This document shows positions 35,466-47,841 of a DNA stretch of 64,000 nt, one piece after another. A program made the translations under genes and the position numbers. Below the pieces are notes generated by a model, which did not search any database, was not told the origin of the DNA, and saw only the letters and a list, made by a program, of their open reading frames with translations. Each line of letters begins with the position of its first letter. Position 1 is the first letter of the stretch. Source of the DNA: Calendula officinalis. Its lineage: Eukaryota; Streptophyta; Magnoliopsida; Asterales; Asteraceae. Location: contig OY970830.1 of assembly GCA_963853835.1 (NCBI GenBank), positions 55,358,515 through 55,422,514 of the forward strand, in the 5' to 3' direction.

Positions 35466-35494
35466 CCCGCCCATCGGGCGGGTTATGTAGCTAG
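35466..35494 (+). terminator. H3 Helitron 3' terminal hairpin and CTAG end
   Basis: A 7-bp perfect stem CCCGCCC/GGGCGGG with a 3-base loop lies eight bases before the terminal CTAG. This is the standard Helitron termination signal, and the same hairpin ends H2. Confidence 0.9.
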
Positions 35495-35661
35495 TTTAGA
35501 TATATAATATAACCAGTTTGATGTTAATATAAGTATTGACTTTGACTTCTTTTTTTCAATTCAAATTGACTTTCGGATAATTAAAACATGTTAGGGGAAG
35601 AATTGTATTTCCTACAATATTTAGAAGGTGCTCGGCTGGCACCATTTGATTGTTGGATATG

Positions 35662-36148
35662 TGTCAGGATCGATTAACACAGACGATTAATTGAAACACA
35701 GATCTACTCACAATGAGAAGTTACATCGGATTAACACTATTGTGATTGACAAGAATTATATGATAAACTGTAAATAATTATATGAATGATAAGAACACAG
35801 AATTATCACAAAAAGCTTCAATGTATATTGATTGAATGAGTTACAATACACATGTACGTTTACAATTCGTAAGGAACTATATATAATAGTACTTGAAGCC
35901 TAATCTTTTACCCTAGTTATTCTAGGATACGATTACAATATAGTTACAAAAGATACGATCTTCTAAACTAACTTTCCTAAGATCTCGGACTCGATATATT
36001 CTTCAAAAAAGCTTCACCAGTATTAATTTGATCGAGTAGTAGTAAATTGATTAATCAGTAGTAAACACAAAATCAGTAGTAAGTTGTATCTTCAGTATCA
36101 ACTTCTTAGCAGCAATAAGTCGTTGATCAGTATTAACTATGAGATCAG
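35662..36148 (-). repeat. E2 3' LTR, outer part
   Basis: 487 bp matching the E1 LTR start, ending at the ATCAG target site (36144-36148) where E3 inserted. The remaining 72 bp are at 54356-54427 after the duplicated ATCAG, so the full LTR was about 559 bp. It contains CAGTAGTAA copies near 36059 and 36073. Confidence 0.9.
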
Positions 36149-37272
36149 TGAAGGGTTTCATTGACACTGATTGACCACATGGGTTAACCTCCTAGTCACT
36201 TGGTTCGAACCACACTGACCAAGAACATGAACTTGTTCTTGACCGGTTAAAACCAACTAGCTGATTTAATCCCTAAAAGCGGAACTGAGATTAAACCTAA
36301 TCCTTAAACCCTAAAGGATTGGGATCTTGGAGATCTAGATTAGATTAACAATGAAAGAAACCTTGTACGAAAAACTCGAACACCCACATACCCTTGTGGT
36401 ATTCGACGAACACCAAGAACCCTAGGGTTCTTGGGTTCGAATTCGGCCAAGAGGGAGAAGGGAGAAAAGGGTTTTCTCAAAACATACCTTGTTGTTTGCT
36501 TAAGATAGATCCACTGATGATGAACAAATCGAGCGATCTTCTAGTTGATCTAAGTAATGAACTTGTTCTACAATACTTGAAGAACACAAAGAACACGAAG
36601 AACGAAGAACACCAAACTTGGTGTTCTTGGGGTGTGTTCAGCCGAAGCCTAGAGGGAGGAGGGGGAAGATTTCGTGTGATGTACAAGGGGTTTTAGGGTT
36701 ACCCTAAGCCTCTTATTTATAGATAAATAAGTTTCGCTTAGGACCTTCTAGTTTAATTAATATTAGATCTTTAATTAAACTTCCTTTTAACACTTCCACC
36801 CCTTATTGTTTAACTAGTTTATTATTGTTGCACTTAACTATTAAATGTCTAGTATAAATACACTAATAATCCGGTACCCATATACACGAATTATATATAC
36901 TTGTATTTATACTTTTTATAATTAATTATATAATAACCTTTATATAATTTATACAACAATATTATCCAATTACTATATGATTTAATAGCTTTAAATCATA
37001 TCATGAATAATCTTTAATTAACACATTGTATATTTACTCAACTAGTAAATGTACAACTACTTGTATTAATTAGTTAGTTAAACTAATCTAGTAATAAGTT
37101 AAACTTAACTTAATACTTAACTGATTCATAATGACTATTATGAATCATTCCTCTTCGTAGTATCATTGCTTATCTTGCTCGTATTACATGCACTCACCGG
37201 TGTGACCCTTAAGCGTTTCGTAGGCATGGATGTATCATCATAGGTTGACTAACTATGCACATAAATCATTCA
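36149..37272 (-). repeat. E3 3' LTR
   Basis: 1,124 bp, TGAAGGGTTTCATTGACAC to ...ATAAATCATTCA. The PPT-like AAGTGGGAGTC (minus strand) abuts at 37273-37283. It differs from the right copy by scattered substitutions and a few indels. Short frames inside (for example 36394-36696) are shared with the other LTR and are not genes. Confidence 0.9.
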
Positions 37273-37283
37273 GACTCCCACTT

Positions 37284-39400
37284 GTGCAAGTTTGTAACCT
37301 TTATCTTAATGATACGAGCTACAGTGGCCTTCTAGATGGGCATGTAGGTAACCAACCCCATAAAAACAGCTTACGTAATCCTAATATAGTTTTGAAAAAA
37401 CTCTTTAATAGCGTCTACTTAGTAAAGAACACTCTGTCTCTACTTCTTGGGTAACTATGTTAGGTTTATCCCTTACAGCACGATATTTGTGATAACGAAT
37501 ACGAGCATGGTAGAAGTTATCAACTCCTGTATTCGAAATCATTTAATGACTTCTTGATTCAAACTGTTGTGATAAACGACAAAGAACAAATCAGTTCGTT
37601 TGGGCATGGCCATGCACTTTCCAGTTATCTCATCATGTCAAAGGACCCATAAATATCTCTCCTAAAAAGGAGGTGCAATTACCATCTTGTTATATTTCGA
37701 TTCAAAATACAAATTCATTTGTACCCAGTAAGACCTCGTATGACAACCATATTTCAGAATTGTCTAAGACGAACCAAAGCACATTAGTCATTGTATCCCA
37801 AACCCAATACCTCAGGCTTAAGGACAATCCTAGTGAATAATACTTTTGAACTTTTCAACCACGAAGTATTATCACGGTGGTCAATCCAATATTCGTCGAG
37901 CTCCAACAGAATATCACCGATATTTGGTTTACACAAAACTTGTGTAGCTATCTTCGAAGAACTTCGAATCAACCACCAAATATCGCGATGCCGTTAACGT
38001 CCCATCAAGATTCCCACCAAGACGAGTAGTCACGGATTTATATCTTTTTGAATAAATAGACTTTTATTCATGGATGTTGTAAAACATACAAATTCTAAAT
38101 AACAATGATACTAACTCATGTATTATTCCTCACTGGACATAGATACTGAATTATTACTGGATCATTACTTATTCTTTGCGTTTGTGTTGATTGCTCAATG
38201 ACTCTTAATTGTAACTTTTATCACTAATTACAATTAGTCATTTCTATTAAACTAAAGACATAAGACGAGTATTTACGAATACTATTACTTTTGTCTTTGC
38301 TAGATATTGTTCATGCAACACTTAGAACATATTCTAGTCTTGCCTTTTTATATGATTCGGTAAACATAGGAGGATTGGAAAATTACTCCTTTAGTTTCTT
38401 GAATCTATAAAACTTGCCTTTGTAACTAAATCTCTTTTAGCTACTTGATTTGTAGATACTCTTCCTAGTTAAAGAAATTTCCTTAAATGATTAACTTGTT
38501 CACTGGAATGTGAACATCCTATTAGATATGCAATAATTAATCACAAGACTTGTGATCACGCTATTAGGTTTGCAATAATCTAATCAATTATCATTTATTT
38601 CTCTTAACTCTTTGGCTAACGACTTGGTAACTCCTTGTTGTTAATGTCCTAACTAACTTACTATATTCATCAGTACCTCTAATGAATATGTTAGTCATAG
38701 CTCCCACTCAATTTTATGGAAAATAAGCATCACTTAAACTACTACTTTTGACCTAGTCAAAACTTTATAGTTTAACCCTTTAAAAATTAATCAATTATCA
38801 AAGTCATCCTTTGGATTTGCGAATATCCAACATTCCTGATAAGGGAATCACGACTTTCATTGATTGCTGTATCTAACAAGTTTAAGACACTTTAAACGAT
38901 GCTTTCAATTCTTAAGTGTATTAGTATCTTTTAAGAATCTTATTTAATGCCAAAGTCATTTCTTGGATTGCTCAAATATCCATTATTCCTATTAGGGAAT
39001 TATGACTTGATTAAATATTATATTTATTACAAGTATAAAAGACTTGCAACAATACCTTTTAATTCTTAAATACTTTTAATATAGTTTGTCCCTTTTTAGA
39101 GTTCATTTAATGTCTAAGTCATTTTACTTGGATTTTACGAATATCCAATTATTCCTATTAAGGAATTATGACTTCATTAAATTCCTTTATTACAAGTATA
39201 AAAGACTTGTAATAATACTCTTTAAAGTCTACCTTGATTATATCCAATATAATCATACTATATCAATACTAATATTTAAAACGTACTATCATAAGTAATT
39301 TAATACTTAAGATGTTTTAACTAGGTTCAATAACTTTTGAACCTTGTGCTTTTCATAAAATCTCTTAAATAGTTTAGAAGAAACTTCTAATTTCTAGTAT
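37284..39400. other. E3 non-coding 3' internal region
   Basis: No protein family is recognised on either strand. The first ~800 bp (37284-38050) are of moderate complexity without a long frame. From about 38040 it becomes AT-rich and contains a three-unit tandem repeat (38797-39230). Confidence 0.6.
38797..39230. repeat. three diverged ~150-bp tandem units in E3
   Basis: Each unit has AAGTCATT..TTGGATTT, GAATATCCAA.ATTCCT, AGGGAATTATGACTT and ACAAGTATAAAAGACTTG or near matches. Units start at about 38797, 38952 and 39110. Confidence 0.7.
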
Positions 39401-39405
39401 CTAAG

Positions 39406-40814
39406 TGTAACACCTCAATTTTTAAAACAATATTTAAATAACATTTCATCACAAATAAGTAATAATGTATCGGTGTCAAATACCGAATTTACAAAAAACT
39501 AAAAGGTTTCTTGTTTGAGATTATCAGAGTTTACAAAAACGGTGTTACAAAATATTTCTAAGCCATAGGATAAGGACTCTAACTATGAACACCGAGCTAA
39601 TCTCAACAAGGTCTCCTCTCTAAACGGACCTCCTAAATCTTCGATCCCGAACCTGAGTACATAGCAAAACACAAACATAGTACGTGAGACAAAATTGCCT
39701 CGTGAGATACATGAGTTTTAGACCCGATAAACAACTAGTCACATAATGTCATTTATATCATAATAATATTATTAATTCCATTCGGGTCACTTCATTTCTT
39801 TCATCATTGGCCATTGTCAAGATAATCGGAATGCCTCCAATCTATCAAGACCGTCATATCCACGGTAACCGGAATGCCTCCAATCTACGGGGACTCATAG
39901 GTATTGGGTAATCGGAATGCCTCCAATCTACCACTAACCTTAAGGAACCATGATAACCGGAATGCCTCCAATCTACCATGGCCCTAGGGACATCATAACC
40001 ATCATCATCATTTATCATTTATCATTATGAGCTTATAGCTCCATCATTTCTTAATCAATTAATCAATTCATCATCACATAAGCAATTCATTAGTAATCAC
40101 ATAATTGACCAAATTACTTATAGACTCGATAAAGCATGAAAACATAAAACATTTTCTAACTATGTACTCAGTTTTGAAAGTTCACATGTACTCACCTTAG
40201 TCAAGCTTATCCAAGAGATGTGTTTCTTGAACACAAATGTCTTTCCCTAAGACTTGAACCTCAAATCCTTTCACCAAATGACCTTTGATCTTCAACTAGG
40301 AGTGAAATTTCACAAGATTTGATGAAGAAATCGGTTCCAAACGATCCTTTGCACTCAAAAACGTACACACACTTGTTGGGAGAGAAACTAGGGTTTTGAA
40401 ATGGCATTTATGACAAAAATCCCGCATTTAAGACACCAGCGACGAAGATCGCGCCGCTAATCCCAAAATAGCGACGCTATCTGGCCCCCGCGTTAAATCG
40501 CGTTGCCAAGATCGTGCCACGAAAACCCACGCGATCGCCCACGCTATCCCAATTTCGCGTTTTACCCCGACGCTATTTCGGATCGCTGTTTCGAACTTGC
40601 ACCAGATAGCGCCGCTATCCCCAAGATAGCGCCGCTATCTATACCAGACAACCAGGCTGCATTTTTTGTTATTCTTTTCGACCCGGTTTCGTCCATAACT
40701 TTCTCATACGATGTCCAAATGACACGAAACCAATTCCTACGTCCTTTAAACGATTTATCCTTATTTATCATATTTTTATATAATTTATTTATTTACAAAT
40801 TTTGGGTCGTTACA
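39406..40814 (-). repeat. E4 3' LTR
   Basis: 1,409 bp. It includes a set of GGAATGCCTCCAATCTA repeats (39828-39978, four copies) and, at 40441-40650, a GC-rich cassette of GATAGCGCCGCTATC-like palindromes. It is followed by the PPT on the minus strand. Confidence 0.95.
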
Positions 40815-40838
40815 ACTATCCACCCCTTAAGGAGATTC
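40815..40838 (-). promoter_or_regulatory. E4 polypurine tract
   Basis: The minus strand reads CTTAAGGGGTGGATAG immediately upstream of the 3' LTR. Confidence 0.8.
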
Positions 40839-43718
40839 CGTCCTCGGAATCTCATCATAGTTGATGAAGTTCGGGTACCTTTTCCGAATCTCATCCTTGA
40901 CTTCCCAAGTCAAGTTCGGTCCAAAGGAATGCTTCCACTTGACCAACACCAACTCAATCTCTTTATTCATAAGTTTCTTGGTCTTTGACTCTAATATGGC
41001 TTCGGGTTCTTCTATCAATCGGTTCGGGGCATCAACCCGCAAATCTTGTAATGGGATAATATTTTCAACCTCGCCCACGAACTTCTTCAAATAACTTACA
41101 TGGAATGTATCGTGAACACCTTGAAGTTCGGGTGGGAGTTCCAACTTAAAAGCTTGTAACCCGACCCATTTCAAAATCTTAAATGGGCCAACATACCTCG
41201 GGCTCAATTTGCCCTTCTTTCCAAACCTCATTACGCCTTTCCAAGGCGATACTTTCAACATCACCATATCACCAACATCTAAATCATAAGGTCTCTTTTT
41301 CAGACCCGAATAGCTTATTTGTCTATCTTGTGCGGCTTTCATATTGGCTTGAATTATTCCGATCTTTTCATTTGTCACTCTCACAATTTCGGGACCCGTG
41401 AGTTTTGACTCTCCCGCTTCAAGCCAACACGAGGGAGTCCTACATTTCCTTCCATACAACGCCTCATAAGGCGGCATTTTAATACTTGAGTGATAACTAT
41501 TATTGTAGGAAAACTCGACTAACGGTAGATGTTCATCCCATTTACCCCCAAAATCCAACACACAAGATCTTAGCATATCTTCAACCGTTTGAATAGTTCT
41601 TTCACTTTGACCATCGGTTTGCAGGTGGTAAGCCGTACTCAACCGCAATTTTGTTCCCAATTCTTCTTGCAAAGATCTCCAAAATCTCGAGGTAAACCTC
41701 GCATCTCTATCGGACACAATCGATAACGGGACCCCATGAAGTCTTACCACTTCATCCACATACAACTTTGCCAACTTTTCGAGTGGCATGGTTTCGCGAA
41801 TCGCTAAGAATAATGCACTTTTGGTCAACCGGTCAACTATGACCCAAATGGCGTCGTGGTTCTTGCTCGTTCTTGGAAACCCAACAATGAAATCCATTGT
41901 TATATCTTCCCATTTTCCGGCCGGTACTTGCAACGATTGAGCTACCCCATAAGGTACTTGATGCTTACTTGTGCACACGTGGCACACTTAGAAATATACT
42001 TGGCCACTCTTGCTTTCATCCCGGGCCACCAATACATCTTCTTCATATCTTGATATGTCTTTGTACTTCCCGGGTGGATCGAATACTTAGACTTATGGGC
42101 ATCATTTAATAATTCCTTTCGAGCTCCACCGAATTTGGGGACCCAAATCCAACCACCAACGGTTTTCAACCCTTGATTATTTCCTTCAAAATGTTGGTTT
42201 TTACCCAAATGTTCTTGTCTTAATTCTTCTTTCTCCATCACTTCCCGTTGGGCATTTTTGATTCGTTCCACAATACTCGAGACTACTTCAATCCGAGTCA
42301 ATTTCCCCTTGTTTGGCTTTTCATGAACTTTTCGGCTTAAAGCGTCAGCTACGACATTGGCCTTCCCCGCATGGTATACAATCTCACAATCGTAATCGTT
42401 AATCAATTCGATCCATCTTCTTTGCCTCATATTTAAATCTTTTTGGGTGAAAACATATTGAAGACTCTTGTGATCCGTGTACAACGTACACCTTGTAGCG
42501 TACAAATAATGTCGCCATAACTTCAAGGCAAACACTATCGCCGCCAACTCTAAATCATGTGTAGTGTACCTTGTTTCCGCATCCTTCAATTGTCTCGAGG
42601 CATAAGGTATCACTTTTCCTCGTTGCATCAAACACAACCCAATCCTTTATTTGAGGCATCATTATAAACGACGAAGTCTTCCATGCCTTCGGGCAACGTG
42701 AGAATCGGGGCGTTACATAATCTTTCCTTTAATAACGTGAATGCCTTTTCTTGCTTTTCTCCCCACACGAATTGGCTACTCTTTCGGGTCAACAATGTGA
42801 GTGGGGTTGCCACTCGGGAAAAATCTTGAATAAATCGGCGGTAATAACCGGCAAGCCCGAGAAAACTTCTCCCTTCGGTTGGAGTTCGAGGAGGTTCACA
42901 TTTCATCACTGCTTCAATCTTTGACGGGTCAACTTTGATTCCTTCCCGCGACACAACATGACCAAGGAATTGGACTTCCCGAATCCAAAATTCACACTTA
43001 GAGAACTTTGCATATAGCTTCTCTCGTTTTAGTACTTCTAACGTTTGCATTAGGTGACTTTCGTGTTCTTCTTCGGTTTTAGAATAAATGAGAATGTCGT
43101 CAATGAAAACAATAAGGAACTTGTCGAGAAATGGTTTACAAACCCGATTCATAAGATCCATAAAAATAGCCGGTGCATTAGTCAACCCAAATGGCATTAC
43201 CAAAAACTCGTAATGCCCATAACGTGTACGGAACGCCGTCTTCTCGGTGTCTCCTTTCTTCACTCGAACTTGATGGTAACCCGATCTCAAATCGATTTTT
43301 GAGAAATAATCGGCCCCTTGGAGTTGATCAAATAAGTCGTCGATTCTAGGCAACGGGTAACGGTTCTTAATAGTCATCTTATTCAACTCTCGGTAATCGA
43401 TGCACATCCTCATCGAACCGTCTTTCTTCTTAACGAACAATACGGGCGCACCCCATGGAGACGAACTAGGACGAATAAATCCCTTGTCGAGTAATTCTTG
43501 CAATTGTGACATCAATTCTCGCATTTCGGTGGGAGCCAAACGATATGGAGCACGAGCTATCGGCGTCGCTCCCAGGACTAAATCGATACGGAATTCTACT
43601 TGCCTCTCCGGTGGCAATCCCGGTAAATCGTCGGGAAACACCTCGGGAAAATCCCGAATCACCTTCACATTTTCCACCATCTTCTTTTCCTTTCTTCCAT
43701 CTAACACATACGCCAAAA
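40827..43718 (-). pseudogene. pol: E4 pol: RT, RNase H, integrase, chromodomain-like tail
   Basis: RT: LLDKGFIRPSSSPWGAPVLF, CIDYRELN, DLRSGYHQVRV, catalytic FIDD in VFIDDILIYS, and QFLGHVVS. RNase H: VVYNDASNKGLGC onward, YTDHKSLQY and DYDCEIVYHAGKANVVADAL. Integrase: H-H-C-C (HPGSTKT...CATC), TMDFIVGFPR, SDRDARFTSRFW and TDGQSERTIQT. The C-terminus (LVLVKWKHSFGPNLTWEVKD) resembles the chromodomain-type tail of Tekay/Del chromoviruses. Breaks: a 1-base deletion near 42635 in RNase H and a 1-base indel near 41966 in the integrase zinc-binding region. Otherwise open, so decay is recent. The upstream end was cut off by E5 at the AGGAC target. Confidence 0.95.
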
Positions 43719-43723
43719 AGGAC

Positions 43724-44240
43724 TGTTAGGGTAGAAAACCCGGTCAAACCCATTACTTTGTGAATCTGATGAACAAATGAATATATAAGTTTAACTCTAA
43801 TAAATAATCTTAGTAATACTCGGTTCATACTGAGTTGGTCGGTATGTGCTCATACCGAGTTGGTCGGTATGAGGTGATACCGAGTTCACGGACCGAGCTA
43901 TTTCCCATGATTCACTTTATTAGTCAAATCCTTTAATCATGCTATGTATTTATTAGAATTGGGAAATTACATTTGAATAGGGTTAATTGTAAAACCTCTA
44001 TAACTTATAAATAGAGGTTTAGGCTATACTTGTTTAGTATCCTTTTGGATCCCGGTTGATCATTTGTGTGGATCACCGGTAACCCAATTCTAAATGTAAC
44101 ACTTTGTGGAGTGTTCTTGGTTATTCCGCAACCAAGAACACATTTTATACGTTTGTGCTTAATAAGAATAATCGTATGACGTATATGATCTTGTCTTTAC
44201 CGATGTTATTAGCAATATTGGGGTTCGTTGTGAGCTAACA
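43724..44240 (+). repeat. E5 5' LTR
   Basis: 517 bp. Between about 43825 and 43880 it has a hairpin with arms CATACCGA and TCGGTATG around a 5-base loop, plus related half-sites. Sequence from 43990 (ATAAATAGAGGTTTAGGC) includes a likely TATA region. Confidence 0.95.
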
Positions 44241-44242
44241 AT

Positions 44243-44254
44243 TGGTATCAGAGC
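44243..44254 (+). promoter_or_regulatory. E5 primer binding site
   Basis: TGGTATCAGAGC lies two bases after the 5' LTR and is complementary to initiator tRNA-Met. Confidence 0.9.
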
Positions 44255-45612
44255 GGTTCAAAGATATCTACAACTTTGATGATCATATAACCCTATATAT
44301 TGTTGAAGATCAAGTCTTTTCATAAAGAAGAACAATGCAGAATTTTCATCATATTCTGCGCACGGGTAGAAGAAATGCCGGACCTCCTTCGTTAATGGTC
44401 GAATCTGTGTGAAATTTGAACAGGAGGTTCTCAACACACAGAAACACAGTCTGACCGTTCAGAATTGCAATTCGAGTTTCTGGTAGAGAGATATGTATGG
44501 CGCAAAAAGTCAGATTCTATGCTTTTTATTCCTTACTTTTTGGGCAGCCATGGTAGAAAAATCAAATGTCTTTCTTCAAACATCTAATAAGCGTGAAATT
44601 TGGACAGAAGGTTCACCATGATGTGTTTAACGTTTTCAGCGTTCAGATCTTCAAAAGGAATCGTTTATTGAGAGATATATATTTTTGAAGATTATTGACG
44701 AATATTTATGGTATGTTTTTAATTCTGCGCAACTCTGGTAAAACGGCTATTGTATCTTTTGTAACCGTTGGATTTTCATAAATTTTGGATATTATATCCA
44801 TAACACATACATGTACTCGGTATCAAAATTTCAGACTGACCAGAATCGTATACTGAGAGATACATATTTTCAAAGTTGATGATTTTCTGATACTGACTGT
44901 CTCATACCGAGTGGTCAATATGAGACCGCTGTGATCGTTTCAACCGATGGATCACTATGATTTTTGGATATGATGTTGAAGACAGGTATATGTATATTGT
45001 GTTAAAAATTCGTAATGATCAGAAGATTCTACATGGAGATATGATTTTTTGAAGTTGCTGCAAAATTAGAGAAACGAAATTCTGAAAGCTGAATTTTACA
45101 AGTGAGTATCTTTCGCATGTTTTTCTCTTTTTAATCATATAAAATCATCTTAAACTGAGGAAATCCATAAGTTGATTGATTCTTTGGAGGGGTTTCAAGT
45201 CAAAGATAAAATATACCGAGCAGTTTAAGGTGAAAGTATATGATTCAGGGGGAGAAAAACTCAATGTGATATATATTTTCTCTTAATATGAAGCTAAAGT
45301 TCTTGAAGCTAAAGTGTTCATGCTAAGTTATTCAAGGGGGTACATGTCACATATTATTTTACAATCATTTGAATCGTTTCAAACTGAGGAAATCTACTAG
45401 TTGAATGATTCTTGGGATATGTTTCATTTCAACTCAAATATACCGGACAGTTTGAGGAGGAGTCAATGATTGTGGGGGAGAAAAGTTAATGTGATATATA
45501 TTTTCTTGAAGTACTTAGTGAATAAAGAATATGAAAAGATCTCAAAAAGAAGACCATACAAGACAAGATCGTTATTATTTATTAGGTTAAAAATATTAAT
45601 TTGTTATCATCA
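44255..45612 (+). other. E5 interior, no coding capacity
   Basis: About 1.36 kb with stops in all frames. Two related halves can be seen: AACTGAGGAAATC near 45153 and 45394, and GGGGGAGAAAA followed by AATGTGATATATATTTTCT near 45249 and 45474. This suggests an old internal duplication close to the PPT. Confidence 0.65.
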
Positions 45613-45625
45613 GATAGGGGGAGAT
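45613..45625 (+). promoter_or_regulatory. E5 polypurine tract
   Basis: GATAGGGGGAGAT directly precedes the 3' LTR. Confidence 0.9.
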
Positions 45626-46142
45626 TGTTAGGGTAGAAAACCCGGTCAAACCCATTACTTTGTGAATCTGATGAACAAATGAATATATAAGTTTAACTCT
45701 AATAAATAATCTTAGTAATACTCGGTTCATACTGAGTTGGTCGGTATGTGCTCATACCGAGTTGGTCGGTATGAGGTGATACCGAGTTCACGGACCGAGC
45801 TATTTCCCATGATTCACTTTATTAGTCAAATCCTTTAATCATGCTATGTATTTATTAGAATTGGGAAGTTACATTTGAATAGGGTTAATTGTAAAACCTC
45901 TATAACTTATAAATAGAGGTTTAGGCTATACTTGTTTAGTATCCTTTTGGATCCCGGTTGATCATTTGTGTGGATCACCGGTAACCCAATTCTAAATGTA
46001 ACACTTTGTGGAGTGTTCTTGATTATTCCGCAACCAAGAACACATTTTATACGTTTGTGCTTAATAAGAATAATCGTATGACGTATATGATCTTGTCTTT
46101 ACCGATGTTATTAGCAATATTGGGGTTCGTTGTGAGCTAACA
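45626..46142 (+). repeat. E5 3' LTR
   Basis: 517 bp, identical to the left copy except A to G in GGGAAGTTAC (about 45868) and G to A in TTCTTGATTATTCC (about 46020). Confidence 0.95.
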
Positions 46143-46147
46143 AGGAC

Positions 46148-47841
46148 GAACACCCCTTGGCTAAACATTTTCTTGCTTTAACCGCGGTCATAAGGCATGG
46201 TAAATGGTGTCGTCTCTCGCCATACACATACACTTTTTCATTATTGGGAGTGTTGATCGAGACTATCTTTTTCCCACATAAAATCTTTGCTTGATGCTCA
46301 CCCAACCAATCCATACCAATAACTATATCAAACCCCGCAATTTCCATAGGTAATAAATTTACCTTAAACTTTCTCCCGTCTATTTCTAACTCACAATTTC
46401 GACACATATGTTGAACTATGGAAGTTTTACCATCCGCAATTTCAATATCATAAATCTCATCAAGGAGTTCTAAGGGCACATTCAATTTCACAACAAAATC
46501 ATGGGACACAAACGAATAAGTAGCACCCGAGTCAAATAAGATCCGGGCGGGAATAGAATTTACGAGTAGGGTACCTGAAACGACATCGTGGGCTTCTTTG
46601 GCTTCATCTCGGGTAAGTTGGAAGGCTCGTCCTTTGACTTTTGTCGGCTCCGCTTTCTTTTGTGCGGTCGACACCATCGTCTCACTTCCCTTCTTCGGGC
46701 ATGAGTTACTATAGTGCCCTTTTTCATGGCACGAGTAACATTTGATTTCATCCAACGGCTTGGCCCGACAATCCCTTGCCATATGCCGCGGCCTCCCACA
46801 CTTAAAACAAGCTTTCGAATCCACCATACACTCACCCTTGTGGTCCTTGCCACACTTCTTACACGTGCCCACACTTGATTGTTTAGAGAAGGTCGGGGTG
46901 AACTTTCCTTTCTTCACCGAACCCGAGCTCCCCTCAAACTTCCTCTTCTCAAACTTCTCAAACTTTGGCCTCTCATTGATCCTCCTTTGGCCCACTTCCT
47001 CCACATTCCTCGCCGCACTAATAGCCTCATCTAGAGTGGCGGCCCTCTTCACTTCCAACTCATACTCCCACGGGAGTCCATTAGCATAACGAACAATCTG
47101 GGATCTCTCATCCGGATACAACTTAATCACAAACGGGATTAATCCCGTGAACTTCTTAGTGTACTCATCGACACTCAAACCACCTTTCTTCAAATGAACA
47201 AACTCTTCTTGAAGTTTTTCCAAGTTTCTCTCGGGGCAAAACTTTGCCTTCAACCGCTTCACAAACTCTTCCCAAGTCATCTTGTACACCGCCCTTTTTC
47301 CCAAGGATTCATACATGGTGTCCCACCACACAAGGGCTTCATCTTTCAACAATCGGGAAGCATAGATTACCATATCACCTTCTTTACACTTACTAGCTTC
47401 AAGGACTTGTTCGGTTTCACGGATCCAACGGATTGTGACTTTCGGTTCAGAGCTACCATAGTAGTTATCGGGCTTGAAAGCCATAAAGCTCTTATAAGTA
47501 CAACCCTTTCTTTCCCTTGGCTCGGGGTCACTTTCTTCCTCAGTTGAAGACTTTTCAGTTTGAGCAACACTACTTGACCTACTCTTGGTGCGGAGTGGGG
47601 ATCCCTCCCGCCTCTCACGGTCCTTATGTTCATTGAGGATTCGATGCACATCATTATTCACGACATCCCTCATTTGATTGAACATAGCTTGAAGATGCTC
47701 CACAGTTATCGGGGTATGGTTCCTTTCAGCACCCGAATTTTCCTCATCAATCCGATTCTCCGGGCCAAACACCGGATTGCTAACACGATTTGAATCTTGT
47801 TCTTGATCAAGTGGACCTCTTCCACTTCTAGTTTGCACCAT
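46148..47841 (-). CDS. gag: E4 gag and protease (5' part of the gag-pol frame)
   Basis: An open minus-strand frame from ATG at 47841 (MVQTRSGRGPLDQ) to the E5 insertion. The gag core has FKPDNYYGSSEP, WIRETEQVLEAS, ALVWWDTM, FKxRLKAKFCPE-type sequence and GLSVDEYTKKFTGL. Zinc-binding motifs are CKKCGKDHKGEC, then CFKCGRPRHMARDC and CYSCHEKGHYSNSC, both CCHC knuckles. The aspartic protease motif is ILFDSGATYSFVS (catalytic DSG). The frame ran directly into RT at 43718 before E5 inserted; the residues at the junction now come from E5. No stop was seen within the gag-protease part. The protein would form the particle and process the polyprotein. Confidence 0.9.

Larger units (their letters stand above)
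31502..35494 (+). mobile_element. H3: Helitron (plus strand) with helicase remnant and captured exons
   Basis: The proposed 5' end TCCTACACTATATATGAGAC follows A (31501) and is trailed by the family block CCATTGGTGGACAATGCCAC. The 3' end is the perfect hairpin CCCGCCC-ATC-GGGCGGG (35466-35482) followed by TTATGTAGCTAG (ends 35494) and T. A second 5'-like sequence TCCCTATATATGAGCCC lies at 31980, so the true 5' end could be there, or two copies may be stacked. Contents: repeats around AGTCAAACATTATAACC (32270-32970), two antisense exons of a 3'-5' exonuclease, and a truncated helicase. The element is 3,993 bp if 31502 is the start. Rep and most of the helicase are missing. Confidence 0.75.
43724..46142 (+). 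mobile_element. E5: small non-autonomous LTR element inside E4
   Basis: A 2,419-bp element with two 517-bp LTRs (TGTTAGGG...GCTAACA) and target duplication AGGAC (43719-43723 and 46143-46147). A PBS lies right after the left LTR and a PPT right before the right LTR, so it reads on the plus strand, opposite to E4. The 1.4-kb interior has no coding frame. The LTRs differ at only two positions by eye. It is larger than a typical TRIM and smaller than a LARD. The iMet PBS and GGGGGAGAT PPT suggest a copia partner. It interrupts the E4 gag-pol frame between protease and RT. Confidence 0.9.

Noticed and set aside
36394..36696. 100-codon frame in the E3 LTR (and its copy at 53574-53774)
   Set aside because: Present in both LTRs, without domain features and with an overlapping frame on the other strand; probably part of the LTR only.
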